A DNA stretch of 22,328 nt from Burkholderiaceae bacterium. GTDB taxonomy: Bacteria > Pseudomonadota > Gammaproteobacteria > Burkholderiales > Burkholderiaceae_F. The stretch spans positions 1 through 22,328 of the forward strand of contig JACCYC010000185.1 of assembly GCA_013696665.1 (NCBI GenBank). Reading direction: 5' to 3'. Made by a program: the position numbers and the translations under genes. Positions 7,337 to 17,740 of this stretch are shown piece by piece (the stretch's first letter is position 1; the number at the start of each line of letters is the position of its first letter). Under the pieces are notes generated by a model. It saw nothing but the letters and a program-made list of their open reading frames with translations, made no database searches and was not told the DNA's origin.

Positions 7337-8527
7337 ATGCGCCGTACCCGAATCAGCTCGCGCTCGCGCCAGTCCGTAGATGCCCAGACACTGGGCAAGC
7401 TTGCGCGTCGCCTCTCCGAATCTGGCAGCCGTCTCGAACAACAGCTTTGGCAGCGGCGATTGATTGAACTGATCAACGATCGCATCGGGCGCCGCGACGA
7501 TGACGCGGTGGAAGCCGCGCTCGACGATCTCGCGCGATCGAATCAGCCTGCTTACGACGAGCTGGCGGATCTCGCTGAAAGCTGCGCAGAAAGCACCGTG
7601 GTCGAGATCGACGGTCAGCCGCACGACGCGCTGCTGCTTGTGCTGCCCCTGCTTGCATGGTCACGTTATCGGCTGCCGACCACAACGCTTGCCATGCCCG
7701 TTTGCGACAGTTTGCGCGCACATGTGACCGGTCATTTGCTCGCGCGAGACGCGCGTATCGCGCTCGCTGACTACCTGTTTTCGATCGACCAGCTGCCGGA
7801 GGCATTCGCCGATGTACGGCGACAGATCGAACAGCTTGGCGATGCCGCGGCCGAAGGAATTACGTTGCACATCGATTCGAAGAAACTGCGTGAGCCCGTC
7901 GCAATGCTGGCGGACACGCGTTACCTGCTGATCGGCATCGCTGCTCGGCAGGGTTCAGCGCTTTACCACTGGCAGGAATCCGGCGTTGACCCAGACTCCA
8001 AAATCGCTGCTCTGGCCGCTTTCAGCGAGCAGGTTGCTGCAGTGCTGCAGCCGGCCATGACGGGTTGCCGATTCCGGGTGCTCCCCCCCAACGCGTTTCA
8101 TGCTTCGCTTCGATATGCCGACCGTGAGCTGCGCGAATTTTCGCTCGAAGCAGCCGTGTCTTATCTGAAGCTCGCCTACGATTTTGCGCCGGGCGCACTG
8201 ACTGCCGCCTATGGGGTTTTCGAAGACTCGAGCGGCGCATCGGGCGGCGAGGTGCGCATCGGGCTCGCCAAATCGAACCAGGACGACGACGTCATTGAAG
8301 GCATCGTCTGGCCGCTTCTCGGCGACGATGACGAGCAAACAATGGACGAGGTCGACAAGGCGCTGAAGACGCTCAGCGTCAATCGCGCCGTAGCGCATGC
8401 GCATCGCTTCCCGCTCGAATTTTGTGACGACTGCGGCGCGCCGATGTTTCCGAACGCAGCTGGCCACGTGGTCCACGCCGAACCGCCTGAAGAAGCAGAG
8501 GACCGGCCGGCCGCGCCGTTACATTAA
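7337..8527 (+). CDS. DUF2863-like protein of unknown function
   Basis: A 396-residue soluble protein without signal peptide or membrane helices. The opening MRRTRISSRSR, the following SGSRLEQQLWQ block and the overall length match my recollection of DUF2863, a betaproteobacterial family of unknown function. I cannot confirm that by search. Visible features are a basic N-terminus, an acidic segment near 315-340, a late Cys pair at 363 and 366 (CDDC followed by GAPMFP) that could bind metal, and an acidic-proline tail. An AAGG ribosome site lies about 8 bases before the ATG, and an extended -10 lies 28 bases upstream. The gene follows the nucleotidase by 59 bases and converges on clpB. No function is assigned. 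Confidence 0.8.
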   Translation: MRRTRISSRSRQSVDAQTLGKLARRLSESGSRLEQQLWQRRLIELINDRIGRRDDDAVEAALDDLARSNQPAYDELADLAESCAESTVVEIDGQPHDALLLVLPLLAWSRYRLPTTTLAMPVCDSLRAHVTGHLLARDARIALADYLFSIDQLPEAFADVRRQIEQLGDAAAEGITLHIDSKKLREPVAMLADTRYLLIGIAARQGSALYHWQESGVDPDSKIAALAAFSEQVAAVLQPAMTGCRFRVLPPNAFHASLRYADRELREFSLEAAVSYLKLAYDFAPGALTAAYGVFEDSSGASGGEVRIGLAKSNQDDDVIEGIVWPLLGDDDEQTMDEVDKALKTLSVNRAVAHAHRFPLEFCDDCGAPMFPNAAGHVVHAEPPEEAEDRPAAPLH

Positions 8528-8531
8528 CTTC

Positions 8532-8544
8532 GGCGCACCGCGCC
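8532..8544. terminator. Short hairpin between convergent genes
   Basis: GGCGC-ACC-GCGCC, a perfect 5-base stem with a 3-base loop. It lies in the 18-base gap between the DUF2863-like gene and clpB. There is no run of T on either strand, so it is a weak candidate for a bidirectional terminator. Confidence 0.25.
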
Positions 8545-8545
8545 C

Positions 8546-11131
<2,586 letters not shown>

Positions 11132-11165
11132 CGTAGCGGTGAGCTGGAAAGTGGAGCCTTCGCCT

Positions 11166-11193
11166 ATTTTGGGCCTGCTGCGTTCGAATCAAG
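11166..11193 (-). promoter_or_regulatory. Candidate sigma-32 heat-shock promoter of clpB
   Basis: On the minus strand: CTTGATT (11193-11187), 13 bases, then CCCAAAAT (11173-11166). This fits the heat-shock consensus CTTGAAA - 11 to 16 bases - CCCCATnT with few mismatches. The predicted start is about 28 bases before the clpB ATG. clpB is a classic sigma-32 target, which raises the prior. Confidence 0.55.
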
Positions 11194-11227
11194 GCGCGCA
11201 GTCCATCGCGCACAGTAGCGCCCCCTT

Positions 11228-11236
11228 TGCTAGCAT
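11228..11236 (+). promoter_or_regulatory. Extended -10 element upstream of tamA
   Basis: TGCTAGCAT: a TGn extension with TAGCAT. No clear -35 is visible. Transcription would start near 11243, downstream of the in-frame ATG at 11109. This supports the GTG at 11271 as the tamA start. Confidence 0.35.
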
Positions 11237-11270
11237 CCGGCGACCCACCCGCTGCCGCTTATGGCTCATC

Positions 11271-13040
11271 GTGTACCGACGCCTCTCGGCCGTGTTCCTG
11301 GCCATCCACCTCGCTTGTCCGGCGCCCGCCCGGGCGCAAGACACGCAACCCATCGTTGCACCAGGCACAACACTGCCTGCTCCGCTCGCTGGACTGGTAG
11401 CCGATGCGCTGAAACGTTTCACGATCGGGCCCGAAGCTGACGAAGCTGACGAAGAGCGAGAGCTGCGTCGTGCCGAGCGCGCAGTCCTGGAGGTGCTCGC
11501 CACCGAGGGCTACTTCGAACCGGCACTTCGTTTTGATCCCCTCGCCGAGCGCGAGGCTGGCGCACGTTATCGGCTGGTTGTCGAACCCGGGCGCAGAACG
11601 CAGGTTGCATCGCTTGATCTGAAACTGACCGGCGCCATCGCCGAACCGCGCTTCCAGGATCGTGCCGCAGCACTGCGAACCGAGTGGCTCTTGCCGGTTG
11701 GCTTTCCGTTTCGTTCTCCGCTGTGGGAAGCCGCAAAGGCTCAGACGCTGGCGGCAATCCAGGCACGCGACTTCGCCGGGGCCCGCCTGGTCGATTCGAC
11801 AGCCACGGTCAAGGCAAACGAAGCCACCGCAGCTCTGCTGCTCGAAATTGACAGTGGGCCTGCTTACACAGTGGGCGAGTTGCAAATCAGTGGGCTCGAG
11901 CGTTATGACCCAAAGCTGGTTCAGCGCTACAACCCGTTTCGTGTCGGCGAACCTTACGATCGCGAGAAACTGATCGAGTTCCAGCAGGCGCTCGAGGAAA
12001 CACCTTATTTCTCCTCTGTGCTTGCGTCGCTGCAACTCGATCCCGCGCGGCCGGATAACGCGCCGCTGCGCCTTGCCTTGCGCGAATCACGTACCAAGCG
12101 ATTCAGCGCCGGCGTCGGCGTGGCGTCAAACACGGGCGCGCACGTCGAGCTCGCGTACCGACAATCCCTGATCTTCGGACATCCTTACTCGCTGCAGACC
12201 GGGGCTCGGCTCGATCAAAGTGGAGGATTCGGATACGTCGATCTGTTGTTGCCACCCAAGCCCAACGGTGCGCGGGACAGCATTGGCGCGTTGATCGAAG
12301 ATTCGGATATCGAAGAGTTGCGTGTCAAGCGCTGGAGCGTCGGCGCCACGCGTGCCCAAATTCGCGGCGCACGCACTGCGCGCCATATTGAAACGAAGAT
12401 CGGCGTCAACTTCGAGCACGAAGAGCGCAAGACGCCGCTCGAACCGGCGATCACCCTCAATACGCTGTCGACCACCTACACATGGATCCGGCGCGCTGTC
12501 GACGAAATCACGCACCCCCGCCGCGGTAACGTGATCGAGGCTGAAGGCACCGTAGGCGCCAGCGGTACCAGCCTTGACAAACTTTTCGTGCGTGGCTACG
12601 GCCGCATCTCGCAATACGTTCCGATCGGACCGCGCGACGTTTTGATCCTGCGCGGGGAGCTGGGTTCGGTCGAGGTCGATACTGCCGATGTGGTGCCGAC
12701 GAGATTCCTATTTCGTACCGGTGGTTCAACAACCGTGCGGGGTTACGAGTTCGAAAGCCTCGGCGTCAAACGCGGCGGTGCGACCGTAGGAGGCCGCGCG
12801 TTGGCGCTCGCATCCGCCGAATATGTGCACTGGCTCGAGCGCTGGAGCGGCAACTGGGGAATCGCTGGTTTCGTCGATGTGGGTGACGCCGGAGATTCGT
12901 TCAAGGCGCTCGACCCCGCAGTGGGTGTTGGCCTCGGCGTACGCTGGCGCACGGTGGCGGGGCCTCTTGCAGTCGACGTTGCTTATGGAGAACGTGAGAA
13001 GAACATTCGATTGCACTTTTCGGTCGCTATTGCGTTCTAA
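11271..13040 (+). CDS. tamA: Autotransporter/translocation assembly factor TamA (Omp85 family)
   Basis: Outer-membrane protein of the Omp85 superfamily that works with TamB in envelope assembly and lipid transport. From the GTG at 11271 it has 589 residues, close to E. coli TamA (577). It opens with a good signal peptide (YRRLSAVFLAIHLA, cut after PARA). POTRA-type domains follow; the clearest begins near residue 198 (YTVGELQISGLERYD) and ends near 265. The barrel carries VRGY at 489-492, the conserved loop-6 motif, and the chain ends in phenylalanine as outer-membrane barrels do. An in-frame ATG at 11109 would put 54 extra residues before the signal sequence and overlap clpB, so I reject it; the GTG lacks an obvious ribosome site. 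tamB follows 5 bases after the stop. Confidence 0.9.
   Translation: MYRRLSAVFLAIHLACPAPARAQDTQPIVAPGTTLPAPLAGLVADALKRFTIGPEADEADEERELRRAERAVLEVLATEGYFEPALRFDPLAEREAGARYRLVVEPGRRTQVASLDLKLTGAIAEPRFQDRAAALRTEWLLPVGFPFRSPLWEAAKAQTLAAIQARDFAGARLVDSTATVKANEATAALLLEIDSGPAYTVGELQISGLERYDPKLVQRYNPFRVGEPYDREKLIEFQQALEETPYFSSVLASLQLDPARPDNAPLRLALRESRTKRFSAGVGVASNTGAHVELAYRQSLIFGHPYSLQTGARLDQSGGFGYVDLLLPPKPNGARDSIGALIEDSDIEELRVKRWSVGATRAQIRGARTARHIETKIGVNFEHEERKTPLEPAITLNTLSTTYTWIRRAVDEITHPRRGNVIEAEGTVGASGTSLDKLFVRGYGRISQYVPIGPRDVLILRGELGSVEVDTADVVPTRFLFRTGGSTTVRGYEFESLGVKRGGATVGGRALALASAEYVHWLERWSGNWGIAGFVDVGDAGDSFKALDPAVGVGLGVRWRTVAGPLAVDVAYGEREKNIRLHFSVAIAF
11433..11450 (+). repeat. Two tandem copies of a 9-base unit inside tamA
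   Basis: GAAGCTGAC occurs twice in direct succession and is followed by GAAGAG, encoding EADEADEE in a charged linker early in mature TamA. The unit is a multiple of three, so copy-number change would not shift the frame. Confidence 0.7.
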
Positions 13041-13045
13041 GCAAC

Positions 13046-16000
13046 ATGAACGCAGCACGCATCGCTTCACCTCGTCGCCGATGGGTCCGATCGTTGGCCA
13101 TCACTTTGGTGGGGGTGCTGCTGGCCGTCGTCATCGGCGCGTCAGCGGTCTGGTGGATGTACACGACGAACAGTGGGTTGCGCTTTGCACTGCTGCTCAA
13201 TGCGCGAATTGGCACCGCGCTCACGCTGAGTGATGTGTCGGGTTCGCTACGCGATGGATTCACTGCAAGAAGTCTGGCGTTGTCGGGCCCTACATGGTCG
13301 TTGCAGGCGAATGACATTGCAGTTGAGCCGCGCGAATTTAGGTTGCGTCAGCGCGCTTTTGACTTCGAGCGCGTCACTGCGCGCACTGTCACCATCGATT
13401 GGGTGCGCACCGACGCGCCTGCATCGCCGCCGACCTCTCTGGCATTGCCATTTGACCTGCGCGTACGCGAGCTGACGATTGCCGAGCTTCGCTTTGGCGT
13501 CCGTGGGGCTGAGCCGACGTTCGTCGCCAACCTTGCCGCTGCGCTGCGGTTAAATGGCGAGCAGATCGCAATCGAGCGGGGCGCTTTCGAGCACGGCAAA
13601 AGCCGCATCACGCTGCGCGCGCAAGTCGGCGCACGCTCCCCGTTTCCGTTGAACGCCGAGGCGCAGGCAACGTCGAACTTGCGGGACCACGCAGTCGGCG
13701 CGAATCTGAGCGCGGGCGGCACCCTGCTCGATGCGCTGATTAAACTGAACGCCGATGGTCCCGACGCGCGCATCACCGCGACTGCGCGCATCGCGCCTTT
13801 CGCGCCGGTGCCTCTGACTGCACTCAGCGCCGACATCGCGCACCTTAATCTGGCCGCGTGGCTGGCTGATGTGCCGGTGACGCGGTTGCGCGGACGCGCC
13901 GATATGAAGCCTGTTGCTGGCGCGGCCGGTTTCAGCCTCGAAGGCCCTTTTTCGCTGGAGAACCTGGAAGCGGGGCCGATCGACAAGCAATTGCTGCCGG
14001 TGCGATTGGCACGCGGGGCGCTGACCTGGTCATCCGACACGCTCACTCTCGCGCTCGAACGCGTGGAGGGCGTACGCGGCGTTGCGAGCGGCACCGCCAG
14101 GTGGTCGACGCAAAGCGGGCTTGAAGCCAAAGCAACGCTGACGTCAATCGACGCATCGACAATTCACTCACGCGCGGTTCCTACCGACATCGATGGCACG
14201 CTGGATTACTCGTTGGTCAAGCAGACGCAACGATTTGCCGGAACGCTTCGAACCGCTAGCCTGATTACAAAGCCCGTGCGCGGCGGTGCAGCGCCTGTCG
14301 CAAAACCCATCCAGCTCGCGGCCGACTTCAATTTGACGCTGCGCGACCAAGTACTCGACATCGAGAAGGCTCGACTGCGCATTGCCGATGGCGAAGCCGA
14401 GCTTGCGGGCCGTGTGGAATTGCGCGGCGACTACGCGGCACGCGTCAAAGGCACTTTCGACAAGCTTGATCTTGCGCAGTTAATCAAAGGTCTGGACACA
14501 CGGCTCAACGGGACCGTTGACCTCGACGCACGGTTGCGACCGACGATCGTCGGTCGCGCAGCGATTGTATTGACCGGCAGTCGTCTGATGAGCCGTCCGC
14601 TCGAGGGCCGCGCAACCGTCGAGCTCGCCGACCAGCGCCTGCAACTCGACGTGGACGTGACATCGCAGTCCGCACATTTGACCGCGCGGGGCGGCCTGGG
14701 TGCGGGCCGCGAGTTGACGTTCGATTTTGCCGCGCCTCAGCTTGCCGAGCTGATGCCGCAGACCGCAGGCAGCATTACTGCACGCGGCACACTGCGCGGC
14801 GAATACATGGCGCCACAATTGCAGATGGATGCAACGGCAAACAATCTTAAATTTTCCAACGGCCAGACCGTCGATTCGGCTGCCGCGTCGATCGCTGGCG
14901 GTATCGCTGCCGATGCTCCGCTGGCACTGAGCGTCAAGCTGTCGGGTCACCGCGCAGCGGATCCCGATGCATCACTTGCCAGTGCCACGCTGACGGGAAG
15001 CGGGTCAACGGCGGAGCACACGCTCGAGCTCAGCGGCATGACGTTCTCAAAACAGCCGGTACGTGTGCTGGCCACGGGCGGCTGGCGCCGCAGCGCCGGG
15101 CAGAGCAGCGCCTGGCAGGGTTCTGTAATCGCTGCAGAAAGCGGACTGCCACTCGAGCTGCGACTGAGCGAACCAACACCGCTGACCGTGGCCGCGGGTT
15201 CGATGATGCTCGGGCCGGCGCGCTTCGTAGCGCGCGGCACGCAATTCAGCGCGGTCGAGATTCAGCGCGTCGAGGGCAAATGGCGCACTGCCGGGACTTT
15301 TGAAGGCTTCAGTCCACAGGCGCTGGATTCACGTGCGCGCGCGCCGCGTCGTGTCGTGCGCACCGGTGCGGGCGACCGCATGCCGCTGACCTTGAGCGGC
15401 CGCTGGGACCTCGTACTCACCGACACGCTCACGGGTGTCTTGGCAATCGAGCGAACCGGCGGCGACATCTACGGTGGCATCGACGCGCTGAATCCGATTG
15501 GCATCAGTGATCTCGGCGCCGCGTTGAGCATCGTCAACAACCGCGCGACCGGCACCGCTTATGTACGAGGCAAGCAGCTGGGTCGGCTAGATGCGGTCAT
15601 CGACGCGTACATCGATACTGCTGGCGGCGTGCAGCTGGCGCGCAATCGTCCCTTGCGCGTCGACATCGACGCCGTGTTGCCCGACCTCAGCTGGGTGGGG
15701 CCATTGATCGGCGACAGCGTGCAATTTGAAGGCTCAGGCAGCATCAAGACCACGATATCGGGAACGCTCGACGAACCGACGGCATCTGGACCGATTCGTG
15801 CCAGCGGCCTGCGCCTTGCGTATGTCGAGCAGGGCCTGCGCCTTGAAGGCGGGACACTCGATGCCGTGCTTGAAGACGGCGTGCTGGTGGTCAATGAACT
15901 TGTGTTCTCAGGATCACCGAGAGTCGCGCCCGATGACAAACGTGCTGCGGAGTCGGTGAGCTTCGACAAGCCCGGGCGCCTGCGCGCTGTGGCACGTATC

Positions 16001-17026
16001 GCGCTCCGTACGCTGACAGGAAGCGTCGGCATCCAGGCGGATCGCCTGCCGGTGCTGCAGCGGCGCGATCGCTGGATGGTGGTGTCCGGCGAAGGCGGCA
16101 TCACGCTGACGCCGAAGAAGGCGGATCTGTACGCAAAGCTGCAGGTCGATGGCGCCTTCATCGATTTCTCACGGCTACGCGGTGCGCGCACGTTGCCGAA
16201 TGATGTGGTGGTAGTGCGCGCGCAGCAACCCAACAAGACCGAAGCGCCGGTGGCCGATGTATCGCTCGACATACGCGGCACTCTGGGCCCTCGTTTTTAC
16301 ATCCGGGGTGCGGGCCTGGAAGCGCGTCTGGACGGTGCTCTCGACATCACCGGGCGGCCGGGACAACTGCTCGCTGAAGGCAACGTGCGCACTATGGGCG
16401 GCACGTACCAGGGATACGGGCAGCGCCTGCAAATCGAACGCGGCATTCTGACGTTCCAGGGCCCCGTCGAAAATCCGGCGCTCAATGTGCTGGCGGTGCG
16501 CAGCGGACTGCCCGTTGAAGTCGGCGTGTCAATCGGCGGCACCGCAGCGCGCCCGATCGTGAGACTGTATTCAGACCCATCAATGAGCGATGTGGAAAAA
16601 CTTAACTGGCTCGTGCTTGGAAGACCGCCGGGCGCATCGGGCGACGGCGGGCAGGAGCGCGCGCTGCTGTCGGCGGCAGCGAGCGCGCTGTTCGCCGGCC
16701 AAGGCGACAGCGGGAGCGCCAATTTGATGCGTTCGCTCGGCATCGACGAGATCAGCCTGCGACCGGGGCAGGACAGCTCGTCGATCTTGCCGCGCGAGAC
16801 CGTTGCGGGCACGTTGCGCAGCGCGACCGGCACGACCGCCGCAAGCGACTTCGTCGCTATCGGCAAGCGCCTGAACGACGACTTGTATCTGACTCTGGAG
16901 CAATCGATATCCGGCGCGGCGACTTACATTGCGTTGAGTTATCAAATCAATCGACGCCTGTCGTTGATCGGGCGCGCGGGCACAACCACCGCGCTTGACC
17001 TGGTGTATTCAATTGCGTTCGACTGA
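13046..17026 (+). CDS. tamB: Translocation and assembly module protein TamB
   Basis: Large inner-membrane-anchored periplasmic protein of the AsmA-like/TamB group, thought to bridge to TamA and carry lipids or assist outer-membrane protein assembly. It has 1326 residues (E. coli TamB has 1259). After a basic start, one membrane anchor lies at about 15-39. The long middle is a repetitive beta-rich region in which short strands alternate with glycine and aspartate turns, as expected of the groove-forming fold. The last 350 or so residues match the conserved TamB C-terminal domain, including GRPGQLLAEGNVRTMGGTYQ and ending in YSIAFD. It starts 5 bases after the tamA stop, so the pair is probably coupled. 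Its stop is 9 bases from the stop of convergent moaE. Confidence 0.93.
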   Translation: MNAARIASPRRRWVRSLAITLVGVLLAVVIGASAVWWMYTTNSGLRFALLLNARIGTALTLSDVSGSLRDGFTARSLALSGPTWSLQANDIAVEPREFRLRQRAFDFERVTARTVTIDWVRTDAPASPPTSLALPFDLRVRELTIAELRFGVRGAEPTFVANLAAALRLNGEQIAIERGAFEHGKSRITLRAQVGARSPFPLNAEAQATSNLRDHAVGANLSAGGTLLDALIKLNADGPDARITATARIAPFAPVPLTALSADIAHLNLAAWLADVPVTRLRGRADMKPVAGAAGFSLEGPFSLENLEAGPIDKQLLPVRLARGALTWSSDTLTLALERVEGVRGVASGTARWSTQSGLEAKATLTSIDASTIHSRAVPTDIDGTLDYSLVKQTQRFAGTLRTASLITKPVRGGAAPVAKPIQLAADFNLTLRDQVLDIEKARLRIADGEAELAGRVELRGDYAARVKGTFDKLDLAQLIKGLDTRLNGTVDLDARLRPTIVGRAAIVLTGSRLMSRPLEGRATVELADQRLQLDVDVTSQSAHLTARGGLGAGRELTFDFAAPQLAELMPQTAGSITARGTLRGEYMAPQLQMDATANNLKFSNGQTVDSAAASIAGGIAADAPLALSVKLSGHRAADPDASLASATLTGSGSTAEHTLELSGMTFSKQPVRVLATGGWRRSAGQSSAWQGSVIAAESGLPLELRLSEPTPLTVAAGSMMLGPARFVARGTQFSAVEIQRVEGKWRTAGTFEGFSPQALDSRARAPRRVVRTGAGDRMPLTLSGRWDLVLTDTLTGVLAIERTGGDIYGGIDALNPIGISDLGAALSIVNNRATGTAYVRGKQLGRLDAVIDAYIDTAGGVQLARNRPLRVDIDAVLPDLSWVGPLIGDSVQFEGSGSIKTTISGTLDEPTASGPIRASGLRLAYVEQGLRLEGGTLDAVLEDGVLVVNELVFSGSPRVAPDDKRAAESVSFDKPGRLRAVARIALRTLTGSVGIQADRLPVLQRRDRWMVVSGEGGITLTPKKADLYAKLQVDGAFIDFSRLRGARTLPNDVVVVRAQQPNKTEAPVADVSLDIRGTLGPRFYIRGAGLEARLDGALDITGRPGQLLAEGNVRTMGGTYQGYGQRLQIERGILTFQGPVENPALNVLAVRSGLPVEVGVSIGGTAARPIVRLYSDPSMSDVEKLNWLVLGRPPGASGDGGQERALLSAAASALFAGQGDSGSANLMRSLGIDEISLRPGQDSSSILPRETVAGTLRSATGTTAASDFVAIGKRLNDDLYLTLEQSISGAATYIALSYQINRRLSLIGRAGTTTALDLVYSIAFD

Positions 17027-17035
17027 TATACGGAG

Positions 17036-17485
17036 CTACTTCCAGCGCTCTTTGGCGTTGCTGTCGCTGTCGCGCGCATCGACCCAGCGCACTCCATCCG
17101 CAGTGACTTCTTTCTTCCAAAACGGCGCTTCGGTCTTCAGATAATCCATCACAAACTGGCATGCTGAAAAAGCATCGCCACGATGGAGGCACGTGGTGAC
17201 CACCAGCACGATCTGATCGGTCGGTGCCAGCGTACCAATCCGATGCACGATCAGGACGTCATAAAGACTCCACCGTTTTTTCGCCTGTTCGGCAATCGCC
17301 GCCAACGATTTCTCGGTCATGCCCGGATAGTGCTCGAGCGTGATCGAGCCAACAGTTGCCCCCTCATTGATATCGCGCACGATGCCGACAAAGCTCGCCA
17401 CCGCGCCGATTTTTGGGTTGCCGGCACGGAGCTGCGCAATCTCGACGCCCACATCGAAGTCATCGCCCTGCACACGAACCGTCAT
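17036..17485 (-). CDS. moaE: Molybdopterin synthase catalytic subunit MoaE
   Basis: Catalytic large subunit that transfers sulfur from the MoaD thiocarboxylate to precursor Z (cPMP), making molybdopterin. The length, 149 residues, equals the usual size. Conserved landmarks are FVGIVRD at 32-38, HRIG at 81-84, HRGD at 101-104, and the active-site block MDYLKTEAPFWKKE at 113-126, with catalytic lysines at 117 and 124 or 125. The ATG directly follows the moaD stop with no gap. Its Shine-Dalgarno is formed by the last two moaD codons. It is the last gene of the operon and converges on tamB with only 9 bases between stops. Confidence 0.97.
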   Translation of the reverse strand: MTVRVQGDDFDVGVEIAQLRAGNPKIGAVASFVGIVRDINEGATVGSITLEHYPGMTEKSLAAIAEQAKKRWSLYDVLIVHRIGTLAPTDQIVLVVTTCLHRGDAFSACQFVMDYLKTEAPFWKKEVTADGVRWVDARDSDSNAKERWK

Positions 17486-17740
17486 CTACCCTCCGGTCAC
17501 GGGCGGAAAAAACGCAACCTCCGCGCCATCGATTAGCGAGTGGTCATCATTGACCATTGTTTGATCGACCGCGGCGCGCACGCTGCGTTCAGCAAACGCT
17601 TCCGCCCATCCAGTACCGCGCTCTGCAAGCCAGCCGCGCAGTTGCGCGACGCTGACGATGCTCCCGGGGACGTCAAGCGTCTCCTCCGAAACGCCAATGC
17701 GCTCGCGCAATGAAGCAAAGTAAAGCATTCGAAGTTTCAC
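17486..17740 (-). CDS. moaD: Molybdopterin synthase sulfur-carrier subunit MoaD
   Basis: Small ubiquitin-fold sulfur carrier. Its C-terminal glycine is adenylated and converted to a thiocarboxylate, then inserted in the MoaE active site. It has 84 residues, the normal size, with the opening MKLRMLYFASLRERIG and the invariant Gly-Gly end (PPVTGG). The start is a GTG at 17740 that overlaps the moeA TGA as GTGA. A CGGAG ribosome site lies 8 bases upstream, inside moeA. An ATG four codons further in is possible but would remove part of the first strand. Gene order moeA-moaD-moaE with overlap or zero spacing indicates translational coupling. Confidence 0.96.
   Translation of the reverse strand: MKLRMLYFASLRERIGVSEETLDVPGSIVSVAQLRGWLAERGTGWAEAFAERSVRAAVDQTMVNDDHSLIDGAEVAFFPPVTGG
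17489..17494 (-). promoter_or_regulatory. Ribosome-binding site of moaE inside the moaD diglycine codons
   Basis: The final codons of moaD read GGA GGG, followed by the TAG stop and then the moaE ATG. GGAGGG is a near-perfect Shine-Dalgarno with 3-4 bases to the start. The codons for the catalytic C-terminal Gly-Gly therefore serve also as the ribosome site of the partner subunit. Confidence 0.7.

Noticed and set aside
13348..14130. 260-residue minus-strand frame
   Set aside because: Antisense to tamB, Ser/Arg/Ala-rich low-complexity translation with no motifs.
15559..16281. 240-residue minus-strand frame
   Set aside because: Antisense to tamB with Ser/Arg/Thr-rich translation; no domain or ribosome site recognised.
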